NCBI GenBank assembly: GCA_963728365.1
Contig: CAVSJI010000001.1
Location: forward strand, 372,001 to 436,000
Direction of reading: 5' to 3'
Source: VRUE01 sp963728365
GTDB lineage: Bacteria > Actinomycetota > Thermoleophilia > Solirubrobacterales > 70-9
Length of the DNA: 64,000 bases
Below the pieces are notes generated by a model, which did not search any database, was not told the origin of the DNA, and was given only the letters and a program-made list of their open reading frames with translations. Both the position numbers and the translations under genes were made by a program. This document shows, piece after piece, positions 53,973-61,808 of the stretch. The first letter of the stretch is position 1, and each line of letters opens with the position of its first letter.

Positions 53973-54872
53973 CTAGGCCGCCTCGCGCTCGGCCGAGGCG
54001 CCGGGCGCCTCCTGGCTCGCGCCTCCCCCGCCCGCCATGTCTTCGCGCGCGGCGCGCTCCTCGTAACCGCGGCGCGCGGAATGATCGACTTCGATCATCA
54101 GCTTGTCGACTTTCATCAGCCGCCCCAACGCCTCGCGCCAGGCGCGCGGCAGGTTGGCGATCAACTTGAAGAAGACGCCGTTCTCGCGCGGCACCCAGAC
54201 GTCGAAGCGCGGCACTTCGAGCGCGTCGACGATCTCCTCGGCGACGTCGGAGGCCTCGACCGGCTTGATCCAGCGCTGACCCACCCCGGAGGTCAGCTCG
54301 GTGTTGACCACGGTCGGCATCACGCAGGCGATCTCTATGCCCGTCCCGCGCACCTCCGCCCGCACGGCCTCGCTGATCCCAACCACGGCGTGCTTGGTCC
54401 CCGAGTAGGTGGCGATCCCGGGGAAGCCGCCCTTGCCCGCCTGCGAGGCGAGGTTGACGATCTGGCCCCTCCCCCGCGGCTTGAAGCGCGCCAGCGCCAG
54501 CTGCATGCCGACGATCACGCCGTAGACGTTGATGTCGAGCTGGCGCTTGATCGAGTCGTCGGACTCCTCGTCGAAGGGCGTCACCGGCATGATCCCGGCG
54601 TTGTTGACGACGACGTCGAGCGGCCCGAGCTCGCGCTCGGCGCCGTCGAGGAAGGCGGCGAAGGAGGCGCGGTCGGTGACGTCGAGCGCCAGCGCCACGG
54701 TTCCGCCACCGAGCTCCGCTGCGGTCTTCTCCGCCAGCTCCCGGTCGAGGTCGCCGATCGCCACGCGGCAGCCCTTGCGGACCAGCGCCGTCGCCGTCGC
54801 CTTGCCGATCCCCCGCGCACCGCCGGTGATCGCCACGACCTTGCCACTGAGGCTCTGCCGCTGCTTCGCCAT
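53973..54872 (-). CDS. Short-chain dehydrogenase/reductase
   Basis: A 299-residue classical SDR: VVAITGGARGIGKATATALV for NAD(P), DVVVNNAGIMP, the catalytic Ser in VNLASQAGKGG and Tyr-x3-Lys in TYSGTKHAVVG. The C-terminal region is charged (RRGYEERAAREDMAGGGGAS). Substrate is unknown; the adjacent thiolase suggests lipid or sterol-like metabolism. GAGGAGG stands 3-4 nt before the ATG, a clear Shine-Dalgarno sequence, as expected for a gene downstream in an operon. Confidence 0.88.
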   Translation of the reverse strand: MAKQRQSLSGKVVAITGGARGIGKATATALVRKGCRVAIGDLDRELAEKTAAELGGGTVALALDVTDRASFAAFLDGAERELGPLDVVVNNAGIMPVTPFDEESDDSIKRQLDINVYGVIVGMQLALARFKPRGRGQIVNLASQAGKGGFPGIATYSGTKHAVVGISEAVRAEVRGTGIEIACVMPTVVNTELTSGVGQRWIKPVEASDVAEEIVDALEVPRFDVWVPRENGVFFKLIANLPRAWREALGRLMKVDKLMIEVDHSARRGYEERAAREDMAGGGGASQEAPGASAEREAA

Positions 54873-54897
54873 GCTTCCTCCTCGCTCCGGTTACCTC

Positions 54898-56091
54898 CTA
54901 GGCAGCCGGCTTGTAGACGGTGACCACGGCGGCGCCGCCGAGGCCGATGTTGTGCTGCAGGGCGGTCTTCGCGCCCTCGACCTGACGCTTCTCGGCTTCG
55001 CCGCGCAGCTGCCAGGTGAGTTCCGAACACTGCGCCAGGCCGGTCGCGCCCAGCGGGTGGCCCTTGGAGATCAGTCCGCCGGAGGGGTTGACGACGACCT
55101 TGCCGCCGTAGGTGGTCGCCTCTTCCTCGACCAGCTTGTGCGCCTCGCCCTCGGCCGCGAACCCGAGCGCTTCGTAGGTGATCAGCTCGTTGGCGCTGAA
55201 GCAGTCGTGCAGCTCGCAGACGTCGATCTCCTCGGCGGCGACGCCGGCCTCGGCGTAGGCTTCGTCGGCCGCCTGCTTGGACATGTCCGAGCCGACGATC
55301 TTCATGCAATCGGCGTCCTCGTCGAAGGTCGAGGAGAGGTCGGTGACCATCGCCTGCCCGGCGATCTCGATCGCCTGGTCGCCGAGGCCATGCTCTTCGA
55401 CGTAGCGCTCCGATGCGACGATCGCGCAGGCGGAGCCGTCGGAGGTCGGCGAGCACTGCAGCTTGGTCAGCGGGTCGTGGATCATCTTCGCGGCCTTGAT
55501 GTCCTCGATCGTGTACTCGTCCTGGAACTGGGCGTATGGGTTGTTGACCGAGTGCTTGTGGTTCTTCCAGCCGATCCAGGCGTAGTGGTCGGGATTCGAG
55601 CCGTACTTCTGCATGTGGTCGCGGCCGGCGTTGCCGAACATCTGCGGCGCCGGCGGCGAGGCCTCGGGGTCGCGGATCTCGAACATCCGCGTCGCGTGCT
55701 TGTCGAGCGCGTTGGTGCGGTCGGTGTACTTGACCCCCAGCGAGCCCGGCTCCATCTTCTCGAAGCCGAGCGCCAGCGCGCACTCGGCGAGCCCGCCCTT
55801 GACCGCCTGACGGGCCAGGAAGAGCGCCGAGGAGCCGGTCGAGCAGTTGTTGTTGACGTTGACCACCGGGATCCCGGTGAGGCCGAGCTGGTAGAGCGCC
55901 CGCTGGCCGTAGGTCGAGTCGCCGTAGCAGTAGCCGGCGAAGGCCTGCTCGACGTCGTCGTAGGGAATCCCGGCGTCGGCAAGCGCCTTCTCCCCCGCCT
56001 CCTTGGCCCAGTCCGGGTAGTCGCCCTCCTTGGTCCCGGGCTTCTCGAACTTGGTCATCCCGACCCCGATCACGAACGTGCGGTTGCTCAA
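54898..56091 (-). CDS. Thiolase-like lipid-transfer protein / acetyl-CoA acetyltransferase (SCPx type)
   Basis: A 397-residue thiolase-superfamily protein. The reactive cysteine is in VNNNCSTGSSALFLARQAVK near residue 84, with the ELHDCFSANELITYEALGF segment and GGLISKGHPLGATGLAQCSE near 345. These features match the SCP2-thiolase subgroup, common in actinobacterial lipid and steroid degradation. The TTG start (NRTFVIGVGMTKFEKPGTKE follows) has AGGAG 6 nt upstream. It is transcribed towards the SDR gene, 25 bp away. The exact acyl substrate cannot be inferred. Confidence 0.87.
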   Translation of the reverse strand: MSNRTFVIGVGMTKFEKPGTKEGDYPDWAKEAGEKALADAGIPYDDVEQAFAGYCYGDSTYGQRALYQLGLTGIPVVNVNNNCSTGSSALFLARQAVKGGLAECALALGFEKMEPGSLGVKYTDRTNALDKHATRMFEIRDPEASPPAPQMFGNAGRDHMQKYGSNPDHYAWIGWKNHKHSVNNPYAQFQDEYTIEDIKAAKMIHDPLTKLQCSPTSDGSACAIVASERYVEEHGLGDQAIEIAGQAMVTDLSSTFDEDADCMKIVGSDMSKQAADEAYAEAGVAAEEIDVCELHDCFSANELITYEALGFAAEGEAHKLVEEEATTYGGKVVVNPSGGLISKGHPLGATGLAQCSELTWQLRGEAEKRQVEGAKTALQHNIGLGGAAVVTVYKPAA

Positions 56092-56266
56092 AGTCTGCTC
56101 CTGTGTCGCCGCGGCCGCGCGCCGCAGTTTGGCTGGTCAGCCAGGAAATGTACCGGTCATGCGATTTGCCTGCCCGCGATCCGCTCGCGTGCCGCACGAG
56201 ACTCCTTTCGTTCCGGATTAAGTCCATGCAAATCCTAGGCGGAAGGAGCCCCGAATGGCCCACAGG

Positions 56267-56272
56267 TACTCT
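56267..56272 (+). promoter_or_regulatory. -10 element of ccdA (TACTCT), leaderless type
   Basis: TACTCT ends 8 nt before the ccdA GTG. It lies in the 189-bp gap from the divergent thiolase gene, where nothing else was recognised apart from the thiolase Shine-Dalgarno sequence. Confidence 0.45.
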
Positions 56273-56280
56273 GGGAGGTC

Positions 56281-57039
56281 GTGGTTCTGGCCGCATTCAG
56301 CAGCGATCCAGCCGCAGGGGTGGGCGTCCTCGCAACCCTCGCCGCGGGGGTTGTCTCGTTCCTCTCTCCCTGCGTGCTGCCGCTCGTGCCCGGCTACCTC
56401 TCGGCGGTCAGCGGCGTCTCGGCTTCGGAGCTCGAGACGGCCGGTTGGCGGCGCGTGCTCGTCCCCAGCCTGCTCTTCGTCGCCAGCTTCTCGACGATCT
56501 TCATCCTCCTGGGCCTGACGGCCACCGGGATCGGCTCGACCCTGCAGGACCACGAACAGCTGCTGATCAAGATCTCCGGGGCGCTGATCGTCGCGATGGG
56601 CGCCCTCTTCGTCGCCTCCCTCTTCATCACCCGTCTCAACCGCGAGTGGCACGTCGACGCCCTGCTCGAGCGCGCCGGCAAGGGCGGTCCGATCGTCGCC
56701 GGCGCCGCCTTCGCGATCGCCTGGACCCCCTGCATCGGCCCCACCCTCGGCGCGATCCTCTCAGCGGCCGCTCTCTCGGGCTCGGCCGGCCGCGGCGCCT
56801 TCCTGCTCGCCGTCTACTCGGCGGGCCTGGCGATTCCCTTTTTGCTGACCGCCGTCGCCTTCTCCCGCGCCACCACAGCCTTCGCCGTGGTCAAACGCCA
56901 CTACCAAGCGATCATCGCCGTCGGCGGCCTAATCCTGATCGCGATGGGCATCCTGATCTGGACCGACCAGCTGACCCGCCTCAACGCCGAAATCGTCGCC
57001 TGGGCGGAAGGCCTCGGCATCAACTTCTGGAACGTCTGA
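56281..57039 (+). CDS. ccdA: CcdA-like cytochrome c biogenesis / thiol transport protein
   Basis: A 252-residue membrane protein of the DsbD transmembrane-domain family with about six helices. The two redox cysteines are in VVSFLSPCVLPLVPGYLSAV near residue 37 and AWTPCIGPTLGAILSAAALS near residue 149. It moves reducing equivalents from cytoplasmic thioredoxin to the outside, for haem attachment or thiol reduction. No other ccm or ccs gene is adjacent. The GTG start is preceded by GGGAGG and a TACTCT box. Confidence 0.88.
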   Translation: MVLAAFSSDPAAGVGVLATLAAGVVSFLSPCVLPLVPGYLSAVSGVSASELETAGWRRVLVPSLLFVASFSTIFILLGLTATGIGSTLQDHEQLLIKISGALIVAMGALFVASLFITRLNREWHVDALLERAGKGGPIVAGAAFAIAWTPCIGPTLGAILSAAALSGSAGRGAFLLAVYSAGLAIPFLLTAVAFSRATTAFAVVKRHYQAIIAVGGLILIAMGILIWTDQLTRLNAEIVAWAEGLGINFWNV

Positions 57040-57048
57040 GAGCGCGCT

Positions 57049-57336
57049 CTAGTTGACGATCGCCGGCGCCGGGGTCTCGACCTCGACCTCGCGCCCAGCG
57101 GCCTCGGTCTCCTCCAGCCCCTCGCCGTCGAGTTCGCGAGAGCAGACGATACGAAACCGGCCGGTGCCGATCTCCGCATCCGGCACGACCGGCAGGCCCC
57201 GGATCTGATCCCACCCAAGCCGCTCGACCTCGAACGGATTCATCCGCACCTCCGCCGCCGGAAACGGGCAGTTGCGGTTGTGCTGGTCGATCGCCCTGGA
57301 GATCGCCTCCAGGTTCTTAGCCTCGGCGGAAGCCAC
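57049..57336 (-). CDS. Small conserved-looking protein of unknown function
   Basis: I do not recognise this 95-residue soluble protein. It has an N-terminal helix (NLEAISRAIDQHNRNCPFPA), a segment with MNPFEVERLGWDQIRGLPVV that could be a beta-rich domain, and an acidic end. The frame is supported by codon use and by TAGACT (revcomp of 57343-57348), which ends 6 nt before the GTG start, a leaderless promoter of the same type as at nearby genes. It is convergent with ccdA and followed upstream by the cupin gene on the same strand. Confidence 0.7.
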   Translation of the reverse strand: MASAEAKNLEAISRAIDQHNRNCPFPAAEVRMNPFEVERLGWDQIRGLPVVPDAEIGTGRFRIVCSRELDGEGLEETEAAGREVEVETPAPAIVN

Positions 57337-57354
57337 GTGCGAAGTCTAGGACGC

Positions 57355-57771
57355 TTACAGCGTTCCGCCGCTGTCGTAGGGCCGGCCGGGAGTGCCGCCG
57401 ATCGCAAGGAGGCGCAGGCCATCCGGACCGGCGACGATCTTGCGGACCGCGCCGGGGCCGACGCGGACGATGTGCTCGGAATCGATCGGATGCTCCTCCC
57501 CGTCCACGACGAGCGTGCCGGAGCCGCGCAGGGCGACGTAGACCTCCTCCTGGCCGAGCTGCTCGGGGCGCTGGGAGAACATCTCGCCGCCGATTCCGTC
57601 CTCGGCGTGGTCGTGCTCGGGGTATTCGTCCGCGTCCGGTCCGAACTCCTCGATCGAGATGCCGAAGGAGCTGACGCCGAGGGCGGACGCGGCGCGGCGC
57701 ATCGAGAGTCGCTCGAAGAAGCCTTCGATTGCGTCGATCTCCTCGATCTTGACCTGCGTGACGTCGGCCAC
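57355..57771 (-). CDS. Cupin-domain protein
   Basis: A 138-residue single-domain cupin. The first conserved motif includes EYPEHDHAEDGIGGEM, and the second lies in EEVYVALRGSGTLVVDGEEH and HIVRVGPGAVRKIV. It begins VTQVKIEEIDAIEGFFERLS. Metal and substrate are unknown. The start GTG 57771 was chosen over the in-frame upstream codon at 57822 because TATGGT (revcomp of 57778-57783) ends 6 nt before it. It is divergent from dinB. Confidence 0.78.
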   Translation of the reverse strand: MADVTQVKIEEIDAIEGFFERLSMRRAASALGVSSFGISIEEFGPDADEYPEHDHAEDGIGGEMFSQRPEQLGQEEVYVALRGSGTLVVDGEEHPIDSEHIVRVGPGAVRKIVAGPDGLRLLAIGGTPGRPYDSGGTL

Positions 57772-57823
57772 GCGGGGACCATACCCGGGAGCGGCGTCGG
57801 CAATCGCCGTCCCCCTTTCCACT

Positions 57824-57829
57824 TACCAT
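57824..57829 (+). promoter_or_regulatory. -10 element of dinB (TACCAT), leaderless type
   Basis: TACCAT ends 6 nt before the dinB GTG. No SOS-box palindrome is visible nearby. Confidence 0.5.
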
Positions 57830-57835
57830 CGAGGC

Positions 57836-58927
57836 GTGAGCTTCGAGCGCACGGTGGCCCACCTCGACATGGACGCCTTCTACGCGTCGGTCGAGCTGCG
57901 GCGGCGGCCCGAGTTGCGGGGGAAGCCGGTGGTCGTCTGCGGGTCGGGGCCGCGGGCGGTGGTCACCACCGCCAGCTACGAGGCGCGGCGGCTGGCGGGG
58001 ATCCACTCGGCGATGCCGGCGGCGGTTGCGCGGCGGCGGCTGCCGGACGCCGTGTACCTGCGGCCCGACTTCGCCGCCTACCGGGAGGCCTCGGCGCAGG
58101 TGATGGAGGTGCTGCGGAGCAACGCGGAGACGGTGGAGGTGGTGGGGCTGGACGAGGCCTACGTCGACCTGACCGGGATCTTCTCGCCGAAGGCCGCGAT
58201 GCGGCGGATCGCGGCGGAGATCCGTGAGGCGACCGGGCTGGGCTGCTCGGTCGGCATCTCCGAGAGCCGCATGCTGGCCAAGATCACCAGCGAGCTCGGC
58301 AAGCCGGGCGGCCTAGTCGTCCTCTCGCGGTCGCAAGCGCTGGAGCGCTTCGCGGGCGAGTCGCCCGGCCTCGTCCCCGGGATCGGCCCGAAGACGGTAG
58401 CCAAGCTCGAGGCGATGGGCATCGACACCCTGACGCGGCTCGCGGCTCAGGACCCGGCTGCGCTGGAGCGGGCCTTCGGGCCTCGCCAGGGCCGTTGGCT
58501 GCACTGCCGCGGGCGACTCGAAGACGAGACCCCGGTGACCGTCGCCCGCGAGACCAAGTCCCAATCGGCGGAGACGACCTTCGACACGGACGTCGCCGAT
58601 CGCGGCGAGATGGAGGCGCACATCGTCCAACTCGCTGAGGAGCTCTGCCGCCGGCTGCGCAAGCGTGAGCTCGCCGGGCGCACGATCGGAATCAAGGTGC
58701 GACTCGACGACTGGACCAACGTGACCCGCTCGCAAACGCTCGAGGAGCCGACCGACGATCCGACGGTCGTCCAGCCCGTCGCCCTCGGGCTGCTGCGCGC
58801 CTATGACCCGCAGCGGCCGGTGCGGTTGCTCGGCGTCCGCCTGGCGGGCTTCGCCGGCGAGGAGGAGGAGGCCCTCCCCCACGCCGAGCCCGAGGACGAT
58901 CAGCTCAGTCTCGGCTTCGCCGTCTGA
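57836..58927 (+). CDS. dinB: DNA polymerase IV (Y-family)
   Basis: Translesion polymerase of 363 residues. The Y-family N-terminus VAHLDMDAFYASVELRRRPE has the first catalytic acidic residues, and VVGLDEAYVDLTG the second pair. Helix-hairpin-helix VPGIGPKTVAKLEAMGI and a little-finger domain follow, and the C-terminal DQLSLGF is a likely beta-clamp-binding peptide. The frame is open upstream, but GTG 57836 directly follows the TACCAT box and starts the conserved fold. No SOS operator was seen, so DNA-damage control is uncertain. Confidence 0.93.
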   Translation: MSFERTVAHLDMDAFYASVELRRRPELRGKPVVVCGSGPRAVVTTASYEARRLAGIHSAMPAAVARRRLPDAVYLRPDFAAYREASAQVMEVLRSNAETVEVVGLDEAYVDLTGIFSPKAAMRRIAAEIREATGLGCSVGISESRMLAKITSELGKPGGLVVLSRSQALERFAGESPGLVPGIGPKTVAKLEAMGIDTLTRLAAQDPAALERAFGPRQGRWLHCRGRLEDETPVTVARETKSQSAETTFDTDVADRGEMEAHIVQLAEELCRRLRKRELAGRTIGIKVRLDDWTNVTRSQTLEEPTDDPTVVQPVALGLLRAYDPQRPVRLLGVRLAGFAGEEEEALPHAEPEDDQLSLGFAV

Positions 58928-58968
58928 GCGTCGCGGGAAACCTCGGGTCGTATGCCAAAATCAGGCGC

Positions 58969-60405
58969 GTGAGCGCGGACCGGCTGACTGGACTCGATTC
59001 GTCCTTCCTCCACATGGAGCGCGCCGGCGCTCACATGCACGTCGCCTCGACCAGCATCTTTGAGGGGCCGCCGCCGATGCACGAGGAGTTCCGCGACCAC
59101 ATCGCCGCGCGCCTGCACCTCGTGCCCCGCTTTCGCCAGAAGCTCCGCTTCGTGCCCTTTGGCCAAGGCCGCCCGGTCTGGATCGACGACCCGCACCTCA
59201 ACCTCAACTACCACGTGCGGATCACAGCGCTCCCCTCACCGGGCTCCGAGGAGCAGCTGCGCAACCTGGCGGCACGGATCTTCTCCCAGCAGCTCGACCG
59301 CAGCAAGCCGCTCTGGGAGCTCTGGCTGGTCCACGGCTTGGAAGGCGATCGCTTCGCGATCATCGGCAAGAGCCATCACGCCCTGGTCGACGGGATCTCC
59401 GGCGTCGACATCACCACGGTTCTCTTCGACACCGAGCGCGAGCCGGCCAACCCGCCGGCGCTGCCACCGAAGTGGGCGCCGCGCCCCGAGCCGACCGACC
59501 TGGAGCTGCTCGGCGACGCGCTGCGCGAGCGCGCCACGAGCCCGCGCGAGATCGTCCGCGGCGTGCGGGCCGCGCTGCGCGGCCCGCGGCAGGTGCTGCG
59601 CGGCCTCGGCGACACGAGCAAGATCGTCGGCGCCGGGATGGCGGCGCCCTCGACTCCCTTCAACGTGGAAATCGGCCCGCATCGCCGGGTCGACTTCGTG
59701 CGCACCGACCTGGGCGCCCTCAAGGCCGTCAAGAACGAGCACGGCGGCACGGTCAACGACGTCGTCCTCTCGGTCGTCACCGGGGCGCTCGGCAACTACC
59801 TGCGCGCTCGCGGCCAGGACACCGAAGGGCTCGAGCTGCGCGCCATGGTGCCGGTCAGCGTGCGCGCCGACGAGGAGCGCGGCGCACTCGGCAACCGCAT
59901 ATCAGCGATGATGGCGCCGCTGCCGGTCTGGTGCGAGGAGCCGGTTCGCCGCCTGCACCTGGTCACCGAGATCATGGGGGATCTGAAGGGCTCCGGCCAG
60001 GCGGTCGGCGCCGAGATCCTCACCCGCGTCGTCGATTTCGCGCCGACCACGATCGCCTCTCAGGCGGCCCGCCTGCAGCCCGCCCAGCGCTTCTTCAACC
60101 TGGTGGTCACCAACGTTCCCGGCCCGCAGTTCCCGCTCTACGTGCTCGGCCGCCAGATGGAGGCGATCTTCCCGATGGTGCCGCTGGCTCGCCGCCAGGC
60201 GCTCTGCGTGGGGATCATGTCCTACAACGGGCAGGTCAACTTCGGCCTGATCGGCGACTACGACGCGATGGCGGACCTGGAGAGCTTCGGCCGCGACCTC
60301 GAGGGCGCGATCGCCGAGATCACCGCGGCCTCCGCGAGCCCCGACGGCGCCGCTCAGCGCGAGACTCGCGCTGAGACGCGGAACGGCGCGCTGTCCATCA
60401 AGTAG
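58969..60405 (+). CDS. Wax ester synthase / diacylglycerol acyltransferase (WS/DGAT)
   Basis: A 478-residue acyltransferase that makes triacylglycerol or wax esters from acyl-CoA. The catalytic motif KSHHALVDGISGVDI (HHxxxDG) is near residue 135, the N-terminus DRLTGLDSSFLHMERAGAHM is typical, and the second conserved block is GGTVNDVVLSVVTGALGNYL near 265. Storage lipid synthesis fits an actinobacterial lifestyle. The GTG is preceded by an AT-rich TATGCCAAAAT stretch. The last 52 bp overlap the tail of the convergent metalloprotease gene. Confidence 0.9.
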   Translation: MSADRLTGLDSSFLHMERAGAHMHVASTSIFEGPPPMHEEFRDHIAARLHLVPRFRQKLRFVPFGQGRPVWIDDPHLNLNYHVRITALPSPGSEEQLRNLAARIFSQQLDRSKPLWELWLVHGLEGDRFAIIGKSHHALVDGISGVDITTVLFDTEREPANPPALPPKWAPRPEPTDLELLGDALRERATSPREIVRGVRAALRGPRQVLRGLGDTSKIVGAGMAAPSTPFNVEIGPHRRVDFVRTDLGALKAVKNEHGGTVNDVVLSVVTGALGNYLRARGQDTEGLELRAMVPVSVRADEERGALGNRISAMMAPLPVWCEEPVRRLHLVTEIMGDLKGSGQAVGAEILTRVVDFAPTTIASQAARLQPAQRFFNLVVTNVPGPQFPLYVLGRQMEAIFPMVPLARRQALCVGIMSYNGQVNFGLIGDYDAMADLESFGRDLEGAIAEITAASASPDGAAQRETRAETRNGALSIK

Positions 60406-61724
60406 GCCCAGTCGAGGCGGCGGGCGCTGAAGCCCGAGGCGCTCGTGTCGGCGTTGATCAGCACCGCCGTGAGCCGCTCGAAGCGGCCCGGCCGGGCGAT
60501 GCGCGCCGCCATCCGCCCGCCGTTCCGGCGGAAGCGCAGGACCTTCACGACCCGGCCGCGCCGCTCGCTGCCGATCCTGCCGACCAGCGCCAGCCCGGCA
60601 GCGATCCCGCGCGGCGCCGTTGCGTGAACGACGACCGCGCGACCCCCGCGGGCGTGGACGCGCAGCAACTGGAAGGTCGTGTGGTTGAGGCTGCGGTCTA
60701 GTATCCGGTCGTTGGCGGGCAGGCTGCCCTGGCGTGAGACGTCCGGGTAGAGGTCGCCCTCGGCGAAGACCGAGTCGGTCCGCCACTCGGGCAGGTCGGT
60801 GGCGAAGTGGGCGAAATCGCGGCTGAAGTCCGAGCCGCCGGCAGCTTCGATCGCCGAGTTGTAGGCGGAGATCGAGAAGCCGCCCGGCTTGGTGTGCTCG
60901 GCCCGCGACCAGGCGCTGCGCACGATTCGCGGGCCATAGCGGTGGACGAGCCACTTGTTCCAGACCGTCGAGCCGTACTCCTTGATCGAGTTCGCGGTGA
61001 GCGGCGTGTCGTAGCGCCTCACCCAGCGGCGCACGTAGCGCAGGTAGTCGTTGATCCCGTCGTAGACCTCGTCCTCCATCCAGACGGCGCTCGACTCGGC
61101 GAACCAGGCGTCCTGGTAAGCGTCGTAGCCGAACTGGAGGATGTGGTCGTACTCGTGCGCGACTGTCACCTCGAGGTCGTGCTCCTGCGTAGTCCCCGGG
61201 AACTCGCGGGGGGCGTAGTCGTTGTCGAGCACCAGGTAGCCGTAGAGCCGGCGCGGCAGGCGGTGCGATTTGCTCGCCTGGTTGCGGTCGGGGGCGGCGT
61301 AGCCGAAGAGCGCTCCGCCGAGCTCCTCCAGGTAGACGTCCGTCTTGCACCAGCCGCCGCCTTTGCGCCGGTCGCACTTCGGATCGCGCCAACCCAGCTT
61401 TTCGTTCTCGATCGAGTAGACGTGTTCGGCGACGTCCTGCACGCGTCGGACGTAATCCGGGATGCCGTCGCCGTCGGCGTCGGCCAGCTTCGGCGCGTCG
61501 ATCCCCTCGGCGACCCAGTGCACGCAGAATTGGGGCGTGCACGACGGCGAGCGGGGCGCCTCCGGCACGGTGTAGGCGTTGCGGTTGGGGTCCGGATGGT
61601 CGGTCGGGCGCGCGGCCGGAGCCCGAAAGATCCATTGCGACCCGGCGGAGGCCGATGCCGGGGCGAGCGCCAGCAGCGCGGCGCTCACCACCGTTGCCCC
61701 TGTCAGCCGCCAGCGCGCCCCCAC
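60354..61724 (-). CDS. Secreted zinc metalloprotease (putative, HEYDH motif)
   Basis: A 456-residue protein with a signal peptide (hydrophobic TVVSAALLALAPASASA, residues 11-27) and a large domain holding VTVAHEYDHILQFGYDAYQD (HEYDH at about 190-194), followed by the acidic WFAESSAVWMEDEVYDGIND, the arrangement of secreted metalloproteases of the MXAN_6640 kind. Calcium-like DADGDGIPD lies near residue 82. The C-terminus is a beta-rich Arg-containing domain. GTG 61724 is supported by TAGATT (revcomp of 61732-61737), 7 nt upstream. The end overlaps WS/DGAT by 52 bp. Confidence 0.83.
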   Translation of the reverse strand: MGARWRLTGATVVSAALLALAPASASAGSQWIFRAPAARPTDHPDPNRNAYTVPEAPRSPSCTPQFCVHWVAEGIDAPKLADADGDGIPDYVRRVQDVAEHVYSIENEKLGWRDPKCDRRKGGGWCKTDVYLEELGGALFGYAAPDRNQASKSHRLPRRLYGYLVLDNDYAPREFPGTTQEHDLEVTVAHEYDHILQFGYDAYQDAWFAESSAVWMEDEVYDGINDYLRYVRRWVRRYDTPLTANSIKEYGSTVWNKWLVHRYGPRIVRSAWSRAEHTKPGGFSISAYNSAIEAAGGSDFSRDFAHFATDLPEWRTDSVFAEGDLYPDVSRQGSLPANDRILDRSLNHTTFQLLRVHARGGRAVVVHATAPRGIAAGLALVGRIGSERRGRVVKVLRFRRNGGRMAARIARPGRFERLTAVLINADTSASGFSARRLDWAYLMDSAPFRVSARVSR

Positions 61725-61808
61725 CGCCGTCAATCTACAGGCAGGCCAGGCGCGTCCCGGGGCGCTCGGCGGCAATACTTCAGCCGTGGCAGCCTCCAGG
61801 AGAGCTCC

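Noticed and set aside
60807..61808. Plus-strand extension of nadE through the metalloprotease gene
   Set aside because: It has no family similarity and opposes a gene with signal peptide and zinc motif; TTG 61809 has a good Shine-Dalgarno sequence.
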